Notes under the pieces: model-generated
The model's database searches: none
What the model saw: only the letters and a program-made list of their open reading frames with translations
Told to the model about the DNA's origin: nothing
In this document: positions 46,658 through 57,061 of the stretch, in pieces
Numbering within the stretch: the stretch's first letter is position 1
How the letters are laid out: every line of letters begins with the position of its first letter
Source: Haematobia irritans
Taxonomy: Eukaryota; Arthropoda; Insecta; Diptera; Muscidae
Length of the DNA stretch: 64,000 nt
Direction of reading: 5' to 3'
Assembly (NCBI RefSeq): GCF_050003625.1
Contig: NC_134398.1
Coordinates: 100,855,664-100,919,663, forward strand
Made by a program: the position numbers and the translations under genes

Positions 46658-47964
46658 TCAATTTGTAACGCACATCAAAAAAACATATAATTCCGGTGTA
46701 GAAGCACTGGGTTTACAGAGATAAGACGAAATCGTTTTTAAGCATATTTTAAAAAAGAAATCTTCATCGATTACATCTGCAGTATTATGACAATTAGCTT
46801 CTTCTACTTCTTCGTGTTCTGTGCAAACATTATGTTGCATAACATTAGTCAATTCTAAATTAGCAGGGGATGATGATAAATGGTGGCCTGATTGTAGCTC
46901 TACAATATGACGCTGATGGAATGCTATTGTTGCTGATGGCTGAAGCGATGATGGTACTGTTGTAATAGGCGGAGTTTTCAACGGGCACCGGTCGCCGATT
47001 GGAAACTCCTAGAAGACATTCCTTAAGGCCGGTATGCACCTCTAGCGAAAAATTTCATTCCCATAAGAAATGCATTGCTATTTATGCTAACGAAATTTTC
47101 GGTAGCGTTCAATTTCGTAAGCTGGTACGCACCTCTAATGAAAATAACAGGGTTGTCAAAAGCATATTTTGGCAGCAAACATTTAATTTATTACAATCAT
47201 TGTGTGCGTAAAAGTTTTAAAAGGTCTGTAAATAATAAACAATTTATTTGAGGAATATTTGGAACATATATTAACAATTTTTAAAAGCGATTAGCTGGTT
47301 TAAAATTTGAGTACACAGCCCTGTTTTTTTTGTTATAGACTTAAATAAATGTTTGCTACCGAAAATTTCGCTAGAGGTGCATACCGGCCTTTAGGGGTAA
47401 AATTTCACCCAGCCACTTCTTCGCCAGCAAAATCCAATTTAACAACATCACCTGGTAAACATTCCTCCACATCAACTTCATTCTCTGCCGTATTTATACG
47501 GTTCAATGTCATTGTAATATCTGGACCAGACTTAAGTCCCACGGTAGCTCCTGCTAAAGCCATTGTAGTGCTAGGAACAACAACATTCGATCCAGCTGCT
47601 GGTGATACTATTGTGGATGATTGTGAAACCACCATTGCATTAGTATTGCATTTGTATTACTAACGGCAGCAACAGTCGATATTGCATTTGAAGAATTAGT
47701 AATAGTGGCTAATGTTGGAGTAGTATTTGCTGCCACCCCAATGGGACCACTCACTACTTGGGCGGCCGTTGTATTTGGTTGTTGCAATACAATATTTGCG
47801 GTCACAGCCACTGTGGTCGTGGCAGGTGTTGAGGGTGCTATGTTCGAGTTGTTCACTGTAGCTGATGTAGTGGCTGCAATTGTGGGTGTCAGGGATGTGA
47901 GGGCAGATGCTACTGTGGCAGAAACGGCTACAGAACCAGATGCTGTTATATATGTTATATACAT
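46658..47964 (-). pseudogene. Ala/Thr/Val-rich host-like protein fragment, broken
   Basis: Frame 47964-47608 reads low-complexity Ala/Thr/Val/Asn sequence (SVAVSATVASALTSLTPTIA). After one frameshift it continues through MALAGATVGLKSGPDITM and TLNRINTAENEVDVEECLPG to a stop near 47405. MITE S2 (47027-47390) interrupts it. Beyond, 46981-46658 reads KTPPITTVPSSLQPSATIAF and CTEHEEVEEANCHNTADVID. It resembles the disordered region of a large nuclear regulatory protein rather than a transposase. I cannot name the parent gene. Confidence 0.45.
47027..47390 (+). mobile_element. S-family MITE, copy 2 (S2)
   Basis: TTAA precedes GGCCGGTATGCACCTCTAGC, and ATACCGGCCTTTAG closes it. It matches 541-900 closely and lacks the extra inverted arm of S1. 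It is nested in the host-like coding fragment. Confidence 0.8.
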
Positions 47965-48329
47965 ATAGCACTCCGTTATTTTTATTTCGTCAATCTAATT
48001 GCATTTTTAAATAACAACGCGAACCACTTTTGTATTCTAATTTAACACAAATCATTTGAATAAATCAATTATTTCTTAATTCACATTACAAATGGCGCCA
48101 TGTTTTGAAACTAACTAATCTCAACATATGGAAGGATTTAAAGCCGACCTAATTAGGGACTATGCACTTTATGTCAGTTTTTCAACTCGAAAAAAAAACA
48201 AAGTACCACAAATGAAAAAATATTTCGGTAGTTTTTCGCATTTTTGGTTTTGTATGGGATTTCGCTTCGGAAACCGAACATAGTACCTACCTTTAGGTAG
48301 TGAGTATCAGTGAGCATCAGTAAGAAAAA

Positions 48330-48990
48330 AATTGAGAAAACTTGTTATAGAAATAAAATGTGTAAAAAGTGAAAAATTGCTATGGAAAATAAAATTTTGA
48401 AAAAAAAATATCGATAGAAATACAAATTTGAAAAAAAATTGTGTATTGAACAAAATTTTGCAAAATTTTCCATAGAAGTGATATTTTGCAAAAATTTCCT
48501 ATAAAATAAAATTTGGAAAAATTTTCATTAGAAGTAAAATTTTGCAAAATTATCTAAAGACACAAAATTTTGAATAAATTTTTTTATAGAAATAGAATTT
48601 TGACATAATTTTCTATAGAAATAAAATTTTAAAAACATGTTTGTGTAGTAAGTAAAATTTTGCAAAATTTTCTATATAATCAAAATTTTGAATAAATTTT
48701 TTATAGAAATAAAATTTTGACAAATTTTCTATAGAAGTAAAATTTTGACAAAATTACAATAGAAATAAAATTTTGAAAAAGTGTAGTAAATAAAATTTTG
48801 CAAAATTTTCTGTAGAAATAAAATTTTGCAAAATATTGACTAAATTTTCTATAGAAATAAAATTTTTACAAAATTTTCTGGAGAAATAAAATTTTGACTA
48901 AGTTTTCTATAGAAATAAAATTTTGACAAAATTTTCTATAATAACAACTTTGAAAAAAGTTTCTGTCAATATTTCAAATAAATTTATATG
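48330..48990. repeat. Degenerate AAATTTTG...CTATAGAAATAAAA tandem array in L2
   Basis: This is the inverted counterpart of 17270-18045, with a few unit losses. Confidence 0.8.
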
Positions 48991-49971
48991 GGCATTAAAA
49001 TGGATCGATTCAGCCCATCTGCTAACATTCTACACTGTTAGAAAAATATGTTTTTCATATGTTCCGATATAAACAAAATGTGTTTCGGGCACAATTTTTA
49101 AACACAATATATTTAAGTGCAAACATGTAATGTTCCTAAACTAACACTAAATGTTTGGGACACATATGTTAATATGTTAGAATATATTATGTTTGGGGCA
49201 TGAATGTTTCATAAAAATAATATGTGTGAATGTAAACATATATAAATTTACAAATTTCGAGTAAACATATATAAGTTGTGATATTTTATTCAGAGAGCGA
49301 CAGGGAGAGAGAGTATAGAGAAAGAAATAGAGATGGAAACCGGGAGGATTGACGAAAGATATCATCATAACACAGCGAGAGAATCAAAAGAGAGCAATTT
49401 CTGTGAAACTGCTTGTGTGTTGTTTCGGAAAACTGTTTTATAATAAGGCCAAAAATTTGATATGCTTAAGTCTAAATATTATTTAATTTGAATACTCATG
49501 TAAAGAGAATAGACATTCGGAAGCGGGCATTAAGTTCGAGTTTTGCTAAAAAATTGAAAAAGTTTATTTTCTTTAAAATGATTTATAAAAGAAAAGTAAA
49601 AGGCAAAACAGGATCATTTTAGAACGATAATGCCAACTTAATACCGGCCTTAAAGGTAAAAATGAAATTAAGTACAAAACACGATAAGTTTTAAATGCAT
49701 TTAAAATGGTGTTAAATGCTAGTAAAAAACTGTTCACGCCTAACTAAATTTATGTGTATATTATAAAATTATTTATGTATGTTTATATTCGACTCCACGT
49801 TCTTCTTTTGTTAGAGTTTTTGAATTCTTTCCAAAATTTCAAGCTTTTATACCAAAAACAGTTTTTTGTTACAAAATTGTTATTTTTGTAATAAAAACAT
49901 ATATTTTATCCAAAAGCTCAGTCCATTTCGTTTATATCAAGCACTGTTCTTTTCTGACTGTAAATCTTTAA

Positions 49972-50206
49972 CCCTCTAATGGCCCAATTTTTTGGCCAGC
50001 TGAGTAAATTTTCAATGTTAACGACACGAAAGCAAGAAAAGTAAAAATTTACACGGTAAAATTCAGTATATGCTGCAAAGCCTCTTGAACAGTTTCAACT
50101 AAGTTTTCTTTTTATTTTACCGATTTTTGTTGTCTTAAGGTGTGTTTTACTAAAAGCTTCCTTACAAAATGAAGACCGCCTAAAGGCGGGCTTGGGCATT
50201 AGAGGG
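49972..50206. mobile_element. piggyBac-like MITE K nested in C2
   Basis: The ends are CCCTCTAATGGCCCAA and, inverted, CCCTCTAATGCCCAA, flanked by TTAA at 49968-49971 and 50207-50210. The same cassette in T1 (near 3700, GGTCTTTAATAAGACAC) has one TTAA and no insert, which proves the duplication. CCC ends with TTAA are the piggyBac hallmark. It is 235 bp, non-autonomous. Confidence 0.85.
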
Positions 50207-50298
50207 TTAATAACACACATTTCGAAGTTTCATTGTAAAAATTTAATTTAATAATATAAAAATATAAATACAAAAATTAAAAAAAAAAAATGGTGTTC

Positions 50299-50370
50299 GG
50301 TCGGAGTAGGGATAGAACCCAGGACCCTTTGCATGCAAGGCGGACATGCTAACCACTGCTCCACGTGGTC
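50299..50370 (-). other. tRNA-like module, left half of twin cassette in C2
   Basis: The minus strand reads GTGGAGCAGTGG (A-box-like) and GGTTCTATCCC (B-box-like, one change). A CTTGCAT loop recalls tRNA-Ala(TGC), but the stems are broken. It is a counterpart of 3825-3898. Confidence 0.6.
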
Positions 50371-50482
50371 AACAAATATATGTTTCTGTTGAATAATGTT
50401 TCGTTTGCATCGGCTCGTGGGCGCTGCAAACTATGCTATATAAATGTAACTTATAACGATAATTGTCTATTGGTAACTATAA

Positions 50483-50553
50483 CAGCTACGTAGCCCAGTG
50501 GTAGTGTGTTGGCTTACAAATTGCATGGTTCCCGGTTCGATTCTCAGTCCAGA
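50483..50553 (+). other. tRNA-like module, right half of twin cassette in C2
   Basis: TAGCCCAGTGG and GGTTCGATTCT are A- and B-box-like. It is a counterpart of 4011-4083, divergent from 50299-50370 across a 112-bp gap. Confidence 0.6.
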
Positions 50554-52380
50554 AGAAAGGTAAAATTTAAAAATTATAAAATTGAATAATTTCTTCAACA
50601 TTATTTGTATTACAGAAAAAGGTGCCAAGAACTAAAAAATTTCGTGGAAGTGAAAATTATGTGAGGGAATGAGCACAATCTTCTTTGGGGAAAATTCTTC
50701 CAAGCATATAATATTTTTGGCTCAAAATGCTTCCAAAAATATAATATGTTCACATAAAACAAACATATTAATGTTTCGGCAGTATGCAATAATATATGTG
50801 CTTCCTGCAAAATATGTTTGGAACATATGTTAGAGAAGCGATTTTTTCTGAGGGTGTAGGAAACATAAAATGATCTCCGTAATTGGAAGTTGATTTTCAT
50901 TTACAGTCGTGCCGTACATTGCTCGAATGAATAACGCAATGGAAACTAATTTTCGTACAAACGTGTTTAATTACAAAAATATGAAGTGTTTTAAAAAATT
51001 AAGTTTAGCCGGAGTCGGAGTCGAGCAAAATTTTTGATACTCCGGCTCCAGCAAAATCTTCAGACTCCGCCTCCACAGCCCTTGTTGAACCAGTGCCAGT
51101 TTCTAATTAGATATACAATACCAAATTTTATTATATGTATCTCTTTCTTGCACTTGCTGCTCTCCTCTTTACACATTTAAATTGTTCCTATCATATGGAC
51201 TTATACTTACTGATACTGATATTGTTCCAAATTAGCCCTTTGGCATTGGTACATTGACGTAATTCATAAAAAAATAAATAAAAATGTTGCTACATTTAGT
51301 TAATTAAAGAATAACCATAAATCCATACGATATTATATCAAGCTCATCAATTGTTCTAAGGGCTTTAATTCACCACCACATATTTCTCTTTCTCATTTAT
51401 ATCATATTAAACGAAAACAATATCTATTTCGTATTTGTTTATTTTTTTTATTAAAACGATAAATAATAAATGACTTTCGTCTTACTTGTTAAAGAAGATT
51501 GTAAAAGCTTTTAATTATTGGATTAGTGATAGGCTTTGTTATAGTCATGGCATGCAAATACACGAAATGTCTGCGTGTATGTAATCCTCTTTTCTATATT
51601 ATCCATTTTTTTTGGCTCAACAAATGATTTCTCACCTGCCCAAAGCATGCGAACGTGTATTTAATTGTTTGTAATTATCCTTTGGTGTGATGTTGGCGTA
51701 GTGTTATGTAGGCATCCAAGTTTCTAACCCACCAAAAATGTCGCATTCAACAAGTTAGATTTGGTTTGATAAAATTTTCTAAGAAATAAAAAATTAAAAA
51801 AATTTCTATAGAAATACAGATTTCGTAGATTATTTTTGGCGATATGGACCAAATGTTGTGTGATTGGCCATTGGCTATATTTAACTAAAGACCGATGTGG
51901 ACCAATTTTTGCATGGCTGTTAGAGACAATATACTAACCCACGTACCAAATTTCAACCGGATCGGATGAATTTTACTCTTTCAAGAGGCTCCTGAGGTCA
52001 AATCTTGGGATCGGTTTATATGAGGGCTATATATAATTATGGACCAATATCGACCAATTTGGACATGTTTTTTAGAGACCTTATACTTACACCACGTACC
52101 AAATTTCAACCGAATCGGATAACTTTTGTTCCTCCCAGAGGCTCTGGTGGTCCGTTTATATGGAGGGTATACGTAATAGTGGTCCGATATAACCCATTTT
52201 CAATACCATCCGTCCTACATCAATAATAACTACATGTTTCGTCTCCTTCTGGGTGTTGCAAACATATGCACTAACTGGTCCACAGTGTGGACAGGGTTTA
52301 AAAAGGGGGCGGAGCTCGTAGCCTGCAAGTGAACATTACTGATTCAGGCGTTCGAATACTACAAACTCCACGAGAGTAAA

Positions 52381-52558
52381 AGTGAGTGCTAAGTTCGAGT
52401 TTAATTGCTAAAGTGAAAACTAAATCAGCAAAAAAGGCATAAAATTATACATAGAATAGCCCAAAGAAAATTTTCACAATGTTTGTATTCCTTAAAATGG
52501 ATTATTAGAGGAAAGTAATCGTGAAAAACGACGAATTTAGCGGCTAAACTCAAAATCC
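52381..52558. mobile_element. Q-family MITE inside L2
   Basis: It sits at the same position as the Q MITE of L1 (15531-15707), near the outer end. The segment 51880-52215 just inside is the calyptrate-type repeat shared with L1. Confidence 0.7.
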
Positions 52559-52817
52559 AAACAAAATAGTATTTGTTTATTTACTTTTTACCATTTTTCC
52601 ATGTTCGTTTCTTCTTCTTCTCTGTATGTGACATTCACTTGAGATGTGTTTCTTTCCGAGTATTACTTTAGTTACCAACTCATATTTTGACAACTAAAAA
52701 ATCGCATATAATGGTGACTCTGGTGCGACTTGCACTGATAGTTGTTCTGGATAGAACACCAGTGCAACGATTTTCATACAAAAGTTGCTATCAGTGCAAA
52801 AAGAAAACAGCCCTATT

Positions 52818-54353
52818 TTTATTTTCATTATAATTACAGTTTATTTTCAACAGGGAACGTGGTTGCAAATTGAACAGCACTGTACATATAGATTAATTTG
52901 GCATACATAGTTACTAAAAACTGATGATATCGTCAAGTATGCCAAATTTGGTTTAAATCGGTTAATATTTAGATATAGCTCTCCTATATACGCACCACTG
53001 ATTTAGGAAATTAGTAGAAATGTTGGCCAATACCGGTTAATATACAATTATAAATATCTCATATAAATTCAAATTTCTTCCCATGTTATTAGCCTTGAAA
53101 AAACATATTTCACTATGAAACATGAGCTAAATTGCGATTTTTCTTTTTGTTGTGATGGCCAGGCTGCATTTAGTGTCGTGGTCATCAAATTCCAGATGAA
53201 AATCTTGAAAGAGTATTCTTAGGAACAACTTCTTTAACAAATGACTTCAAATTATATAACCTTACTTTCTATCGACTGGCATAGTTTCCTTTTAAAAAAT
53301 GTACAGCAAGTCAATTTTCTAGGTTGTTAATATGTGGACACCAGGCGTTGGTTAGTGTCCTGAGCTCCAGTTTCAACACTGAAATCCGGAATTTGACTGG
53401 GAACCGAGCTGATTTGGAACATAAGTTATACCTCAAAAATTTTCGTATTGATGTCAGCTATCATGTTCCTTTGTCCAATTTTTCTAGGTTTTTAATATGT
53501 GGACACTAGGCTGGATTTAGTGTCCTGGTCACCTGATTCCGATGGAAACCTTCAATGGGTGAACCCCGGAACAAATTCTTTGAAAAATTTATTACTGAAA
53601 ATTATGCCCTATTTCATTTCCTAACATTGGGAGATGTTTTCCTTTCAAAAAATGTACAGCAAGTCAGCCGTCGCTGGGTTTTTTGTCCTGCCCTCCAGTT
53701 GATGGAATTAAAATCTAGAATTTAATAAGGAACGGAGCAGATTTGGAACATGTGTGATAGCTCAAAATGTCCAAATTTTCTAGATTTTTAATATGTGGAC
53801 ACCAGGCGCTGGTTAGTGTCCTGACCACCAGTTTCAACACTGAAATCTGGAATTTGACAAGGAACCGAGCTGATTTGGATCATGTGTGATACATCAAAAT
53901 GTTCGTATTGATGTCGCTTATCACAATGGACTGAATAGTCTAAGTGAGCCTGAATCTTAATCGGGCTGCCACTTTAACCTTTCGTATTGATGTCAGCTTT
54001 CATGTTCCTTTGTCAAAATTTTCTAGGTTTTTAGTATGTGTCCTCCAGGCTGGATTTAGTGTCCTAAACTTGGAGTTGCACATAGAAATCATTGATTTCT
54101 GAAGCAAACTAAGTGATTTGGCAATGAGTCAATCCTTAAATTGTAGCAAAGAATCAGTCTACATGTCTAGAACTTCCTAAGCATTTTGTTTTGTTATCGA
54201 AAATTAGCGACGTCGCTGCTAACTTCACAGAGGTGAGATTTTGTTGAAATCCTCTACGAGCCAGGTGATATTTGATCTAGGAAGATACCGGCCAAAATCC
54301 TCGTTCACGAGGATTTCGTGTCTAGTGCAAACGTAGTATTAAAAAGTCACCTT
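52818..54353. repeat. Degenerate tandem repeats, no gene
   Basis: From about 53140 to 54110 a diverged unit recurs, marked by TTTTCTAGGTTTTTAATATG, GTGGACACCAGGCG and TTAGTGTCCTG (near 53316, 53485, 53785 and 54025). A short palindrome AAATCCTCGTTCACGAGGATTT with GTGCAAACGTAGTATT follows at 54290-54345 and recurs at about 55515-55556. Confidence 0.65.
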
Positions 54354-55165
54354 ATAATTGCACTCATGTGATGTTTTTTTTTGTAGTAACTTGACGTGGT
54401 ACATCTTCTCAATAGTGACGGCGTTTTTACGACGAGTTTTGGATATCGTAAACGACTGTTTTCGTCGTGGCAGAGATTCTCAGAAAATGTTGGCAGGGAA
54501 CCCTACGAAAAAGTTTCTCATCAGTGCAATTATTAGGTGCCTATTTAGATCAATTTCGAAGGACGCCAATAAGAACCCCTGCAAAGTATCAGAAAAAGTG
54601 CATTTTAAGGTAATTGTAGAAGAATCATTGTGGTCAAGTAAAACACGATTGTGTAGATGTTTATTGATTTGATTAAACATTTATAGTTTCTTATAAATAT
54701 AACATTTTTCGGTTTATCTCATCACATTTAACATAATTTTTTGCATTAACAAAAGAATGATGTTGAGTTTTAAGTAGCAAGTTACATATTGCAGCGTCTA
54801 TCAGCCAGTTTGTTTATTTTCGATGGAGACAGCGTGCCTGGAAAAATGTTTGAAAAACGATCACTTTATTCTATTTGGAAAGTCGAAAATTGTTCACCAT
54901 ATACCTTTCACAATTTTAAGCGTAATATCTATGTTTTCAGAACTTTATTTTCGTTTTTATTTAAATAAAATATAACAAGCTGGTTGCGCTTGGCGTTTCA
55001 CAAAAAATAAAATGGCTCTTCTAACAGTAGTGATGGCAAAATACTTTCATGTACATTTTGTACTTTTTGATATGCTTCCCCATCACAGTTCGCGATGGTT
55101 GTGGTGCCATTTACGAGTCTGTGGTAGCGATGAGGATGAAATGGAACTTTGAAATGCTGGCAGGG
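54354..55165 (+). mobile_element. M element copy 4 (M4) with its first 145 bp inverted
   Basis: Positions 54354-54498 are the left end of M in reverse (ending ATGTTGGCAGGG). From about 54505 the element continues in forward orientation to AAATGCTGGCAGGG at 55165. The terminus has been flipped in place, giving an internal inverted junction. Confidence 0.7.
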
Positions 55166-55789
55166 AAGTAGGAAAAGAAACATTGGGACACTTTTCATTT
55201 CACGGTGAATATTATGGATTTAAAACAAATTAAATATAAGCTATTGATTTCTTTTGACTTAAGATAAGTTTGGAGAAAACAATTGAGTTCCATTTTACTC
55301 AAATATATCAAATCACACACAAACCCGTATGTGCAGAGGCACACAAACAAATTCATCTACAATGAAAATTGGGACAGGGTTGCACTTTTATTACTAAAAC
55401 CACAATTGAACAATCGGTATAAAGGTTTCTGAAAGCGATTTCGTTGAAATCCTCTACAATCCAATATTTGCCTATTGCAAATCTACTGAAATCTAGGAGA
55501 ATTTCATCCAAAATCCTCTTTTACGAGGATTTCGTGCCTAGTGCGAACGTAGTATTATGTTTGTGTTGCAGCCAATCTCTTTCAAAATTCTTTATACTGC
55601 CGTGTGCAACTGTGGTTTTAATTCGAAATAGTCTTTATATGTTGTGTACGTATCGAGTCAGTCACGCAAATGCTTTCGTTTAGGCAAATCACAACGGTTT
55701 TTAGCAAATTCAGCTTAAAAATATCTTTCCTTATCGAATTGGTTGCGTTGTTCGATAAAATGTGGCAACTACAAAGATACGTCAAAAAA
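55166..55789. other. Intergenic DNA upstream of RpL9
   Basis: No gene is seen. It includes the short repeat at about 55440-55556 (CGAGGATTTCGTG-type, also at 54290-54345). The proximal part presumably holds the RpL9 promoter. Confidence 0.45.
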
Positions 55790-55831
55790 ATACTTTTTTC
55801 TCTCCGCCTTTTTCCGGTTGGTCTTAATACC
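55790..55831 (+). promoter_or_regulatory. RpL9: Pyrimidine-rich start region and 5' UTR exon of RpL9
   Basis: The stretch CTTTTTTCTCTCCGCCTTTT is typical of the TCT-initiator/5' TOP sequences of fly ribosomal protein genes. A donor GTAAGT at 55832 and an acceptor TTTTTAG ending at 56055 define a 224-bp intron in the 5' UTR. The exact start site is not resolved. Confidence 0.55.
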
Positions 55832-56065
55832 GTAAGTTCGAGTATTTTGTTTTGGAATAATTTCATAGCGATTAATCGTATTATGCTGATACTATATAAT
55901 GTCTAATATGTCAAATTTCCTAACAATGACATGTTCACATTGTGGGAAAGAATGTATTTCGTTAAAAAAAAAATAAAAATATGTGAAAACATATCAAGGA
56001 GTTTATGCACAACTTGTTGGTTTTTTATAATACATAGACAGTTGTTTATTTTTAGAGTTTGCATC

Positions 56066-56693
56066 ATGAGGACGATCAACTCCAATCAGTGCGTTAAGAT
56101 CCCCAAAAATATCAAAGCATCGGTAAAGGCTCGAGTTGTTACTATCACCGGACCTAGGGGTGTGCTCAAACGTAGTTTCAAACATTTAGCTTTGGATATG
56201 TATATGGTAAACAAACGTACCCTTAAAGTTGAAAAATGGTTTGGAGCTAAAAAAGAACTTGCTGCAGTTCGCACTGTATGCAGTCACATCGAAAATATGA
56301 TCAAAGGTATGCATTTAGTGACTGTCATAATTCCACAAACATGCTAACCATTAAATATTAGGTGTTACTGTTGGCTTTCAATATAAGATGCGTGCTGTCT
56401 ACGCCCATTTCCCCATAAATTGCGTTACATCTGAGGGAAATACTGTAATAGAAATCCGTAACTTCTTGGGAGAGAAGTACATTCGACGTGTCCAAATGGC
56501 TCCTGGAGTAACCGTTGTCAACTCTACGGCACAAAAAGATGAACTTATTGTTGAAGGTAATGACATTGAAGCTGTATCTGGGTCTGCTGCCTTAATCCAG
56601 CAGTCAACAACAGTAAAGAACAAAGATATCCGTAAGTTCTTGGATGGTTTATACGTTTCAGAGAAGACAACTGTCGTCAAGGAAGAGGCATAA
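56066..56693 (+). CDS. RpL9: Ribosomal protein L9 (uL6)
   Basis: The coding exons are 56066-56306 and 56362-56693, joined across a 55-bp GT-AG intron with a CTAAC branch-point-like motif, giving 190 residues. The protein begins [20 protein letters not shown] and ends KTTVVKEEA. It matches insect RpL9 along its whole length ([60 protein letters not shown]). It is a structural protein of the large cytosolic ribosomal subunit. The upstream in-frame extension to 55931 lies in the 5' UTR intron and is not coding. This is the strongest single-copy host marker in the window. Confidence 0.98.
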
Positions 56694-56715
56694 AATTTTG
56701 ATTGATGTCTTAAGA

Positions 56716-56721
56716 AATAAA
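56716..56721 (+). terminator. RpL9: Poly(A) signal of RpL9
   Basis: AATAAA lies 22 bp after the stop codon. Confidence 0.65.
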
Positions 56722-57012
56722 AAAGCCTTGTACAAATCAAGTATTTTTCGTCTTACATGTCATGTTTTTTAAGGGTTCTTCATATTTGGCAAAGTTGTTC
56801 ACTTAAGTCGATTTCACATGCTTTTATTTATATGCAAGTGTTTTAATAGGTAACGAAACAACGGAAACTTTATTTTTGAAAGGCTGCATCTTAAAAGAAG
56901 TAATTACAAAAATTTATTTTGCTGCAATTGTCTAAAATTTCGTTTTGGAGAAATCGCAACCGTACACTGTATACAAAAGTCTGATAAAAACGGCAGTCGA
57001 TGTTTTCTGTTA

Positions 57013-57061
57013 TAAGGTGAATATTAAGTTTGAGTTTAAGGTGGGTATTAAGTTCGAGTTT
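57013..57061 (+). repeat. Tandem Q-MITE terminus copies
   Basis: AAGGTGAATATTAAGTTTGA and AAGGTGGGTATTAAGTTCGA stand directly before the full terminus at 57062. That makes three Q ends in a row, each joined through GTTTAAGG. Confidence 0.75.

Larger units (their letters stand above)
46245..48300 (-). mobile_element. MITE-ended insert carrying host-like coding fragments
   Basis: The left border is TTAAGGTGGGTACTATGTTT and the right border ACATAGTACCTACCTTTAGG, MITE-type ends of the P/R group. The right about 235 bp resembles an R element. In between lie two blocks of coding-like DNA on the minus strand, described separately. Whether the MITE ends moved the block together, or independent insertions flank it, cannot be decided here. 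Confidence 0.5.
49033..50856. mobile_element. CACTA-like TIR element C2 with divergent tRNA-like modules
   Basis: The ends are CACTGTTAGAAAAATATG and, inverted, CACCCTCAGAAAAAATCGCT. It is flanked by TA (49031-49032, 50857-50858). The L1 counterpart at about 17228 shows the empty site with a single TA. Subterminal blocks (49034-49280 and 50690-50850) are rich in AAACATATAT-type motifs. The centre carries the twin tRNA-like cassette shared with T1. K is nested at 49972-50206. No transposase is seen. Confidence 0.8.
45882..51083. mobile_element. hAT-like element H1 in L2 (expanded by nested insertions)
   Basis: The ends are CAGGGCTGTGGAGTCGAGTC and, inverted, AAGGGCTGTGGAGGCGGAGT. The 8-bp duplication GTTGAACC lies at 45874-45881 and 51084-51091, the same site as in L1. 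It carries the 46245-48300 insert, the AAATTTT array and C2. Confidence 0.8.
45235..52814. mobile_element. Large TIR element L, copy 2 (L2), inverted relative to L1
   Basis: The ends are AGGGCTGTTTTCTTTTTGCA on both sides, the right end with one mismatch in the first 28 bp. The flank is ATT on both sides (45232-45234 and 52815-52817). It is colinear with L1 when inverted: ORF remnant, hAT-like insertion, AAATTTT array, calyptrate repeat and Q MITE occur in the same order. It lacks LINE C and R2 but has C2, S2 and a 2-kb insert with host-like coding fragments. It is 7580 bp long. Confidence 0.85.

Noticed and set aside
55832..56055. snoRNA in the RpL9 first intron
   Set aside because: Ribosomal protein introns often host snoRNAs, but I see no convincing C/D or H/ACA box combination.
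55931..56065. N-terminal extension of RpL9
   Set aside because: The in-frame codons lie in the 5' UTR intron. The RpL9 family starts at MRTINSN, encoded from 56066.
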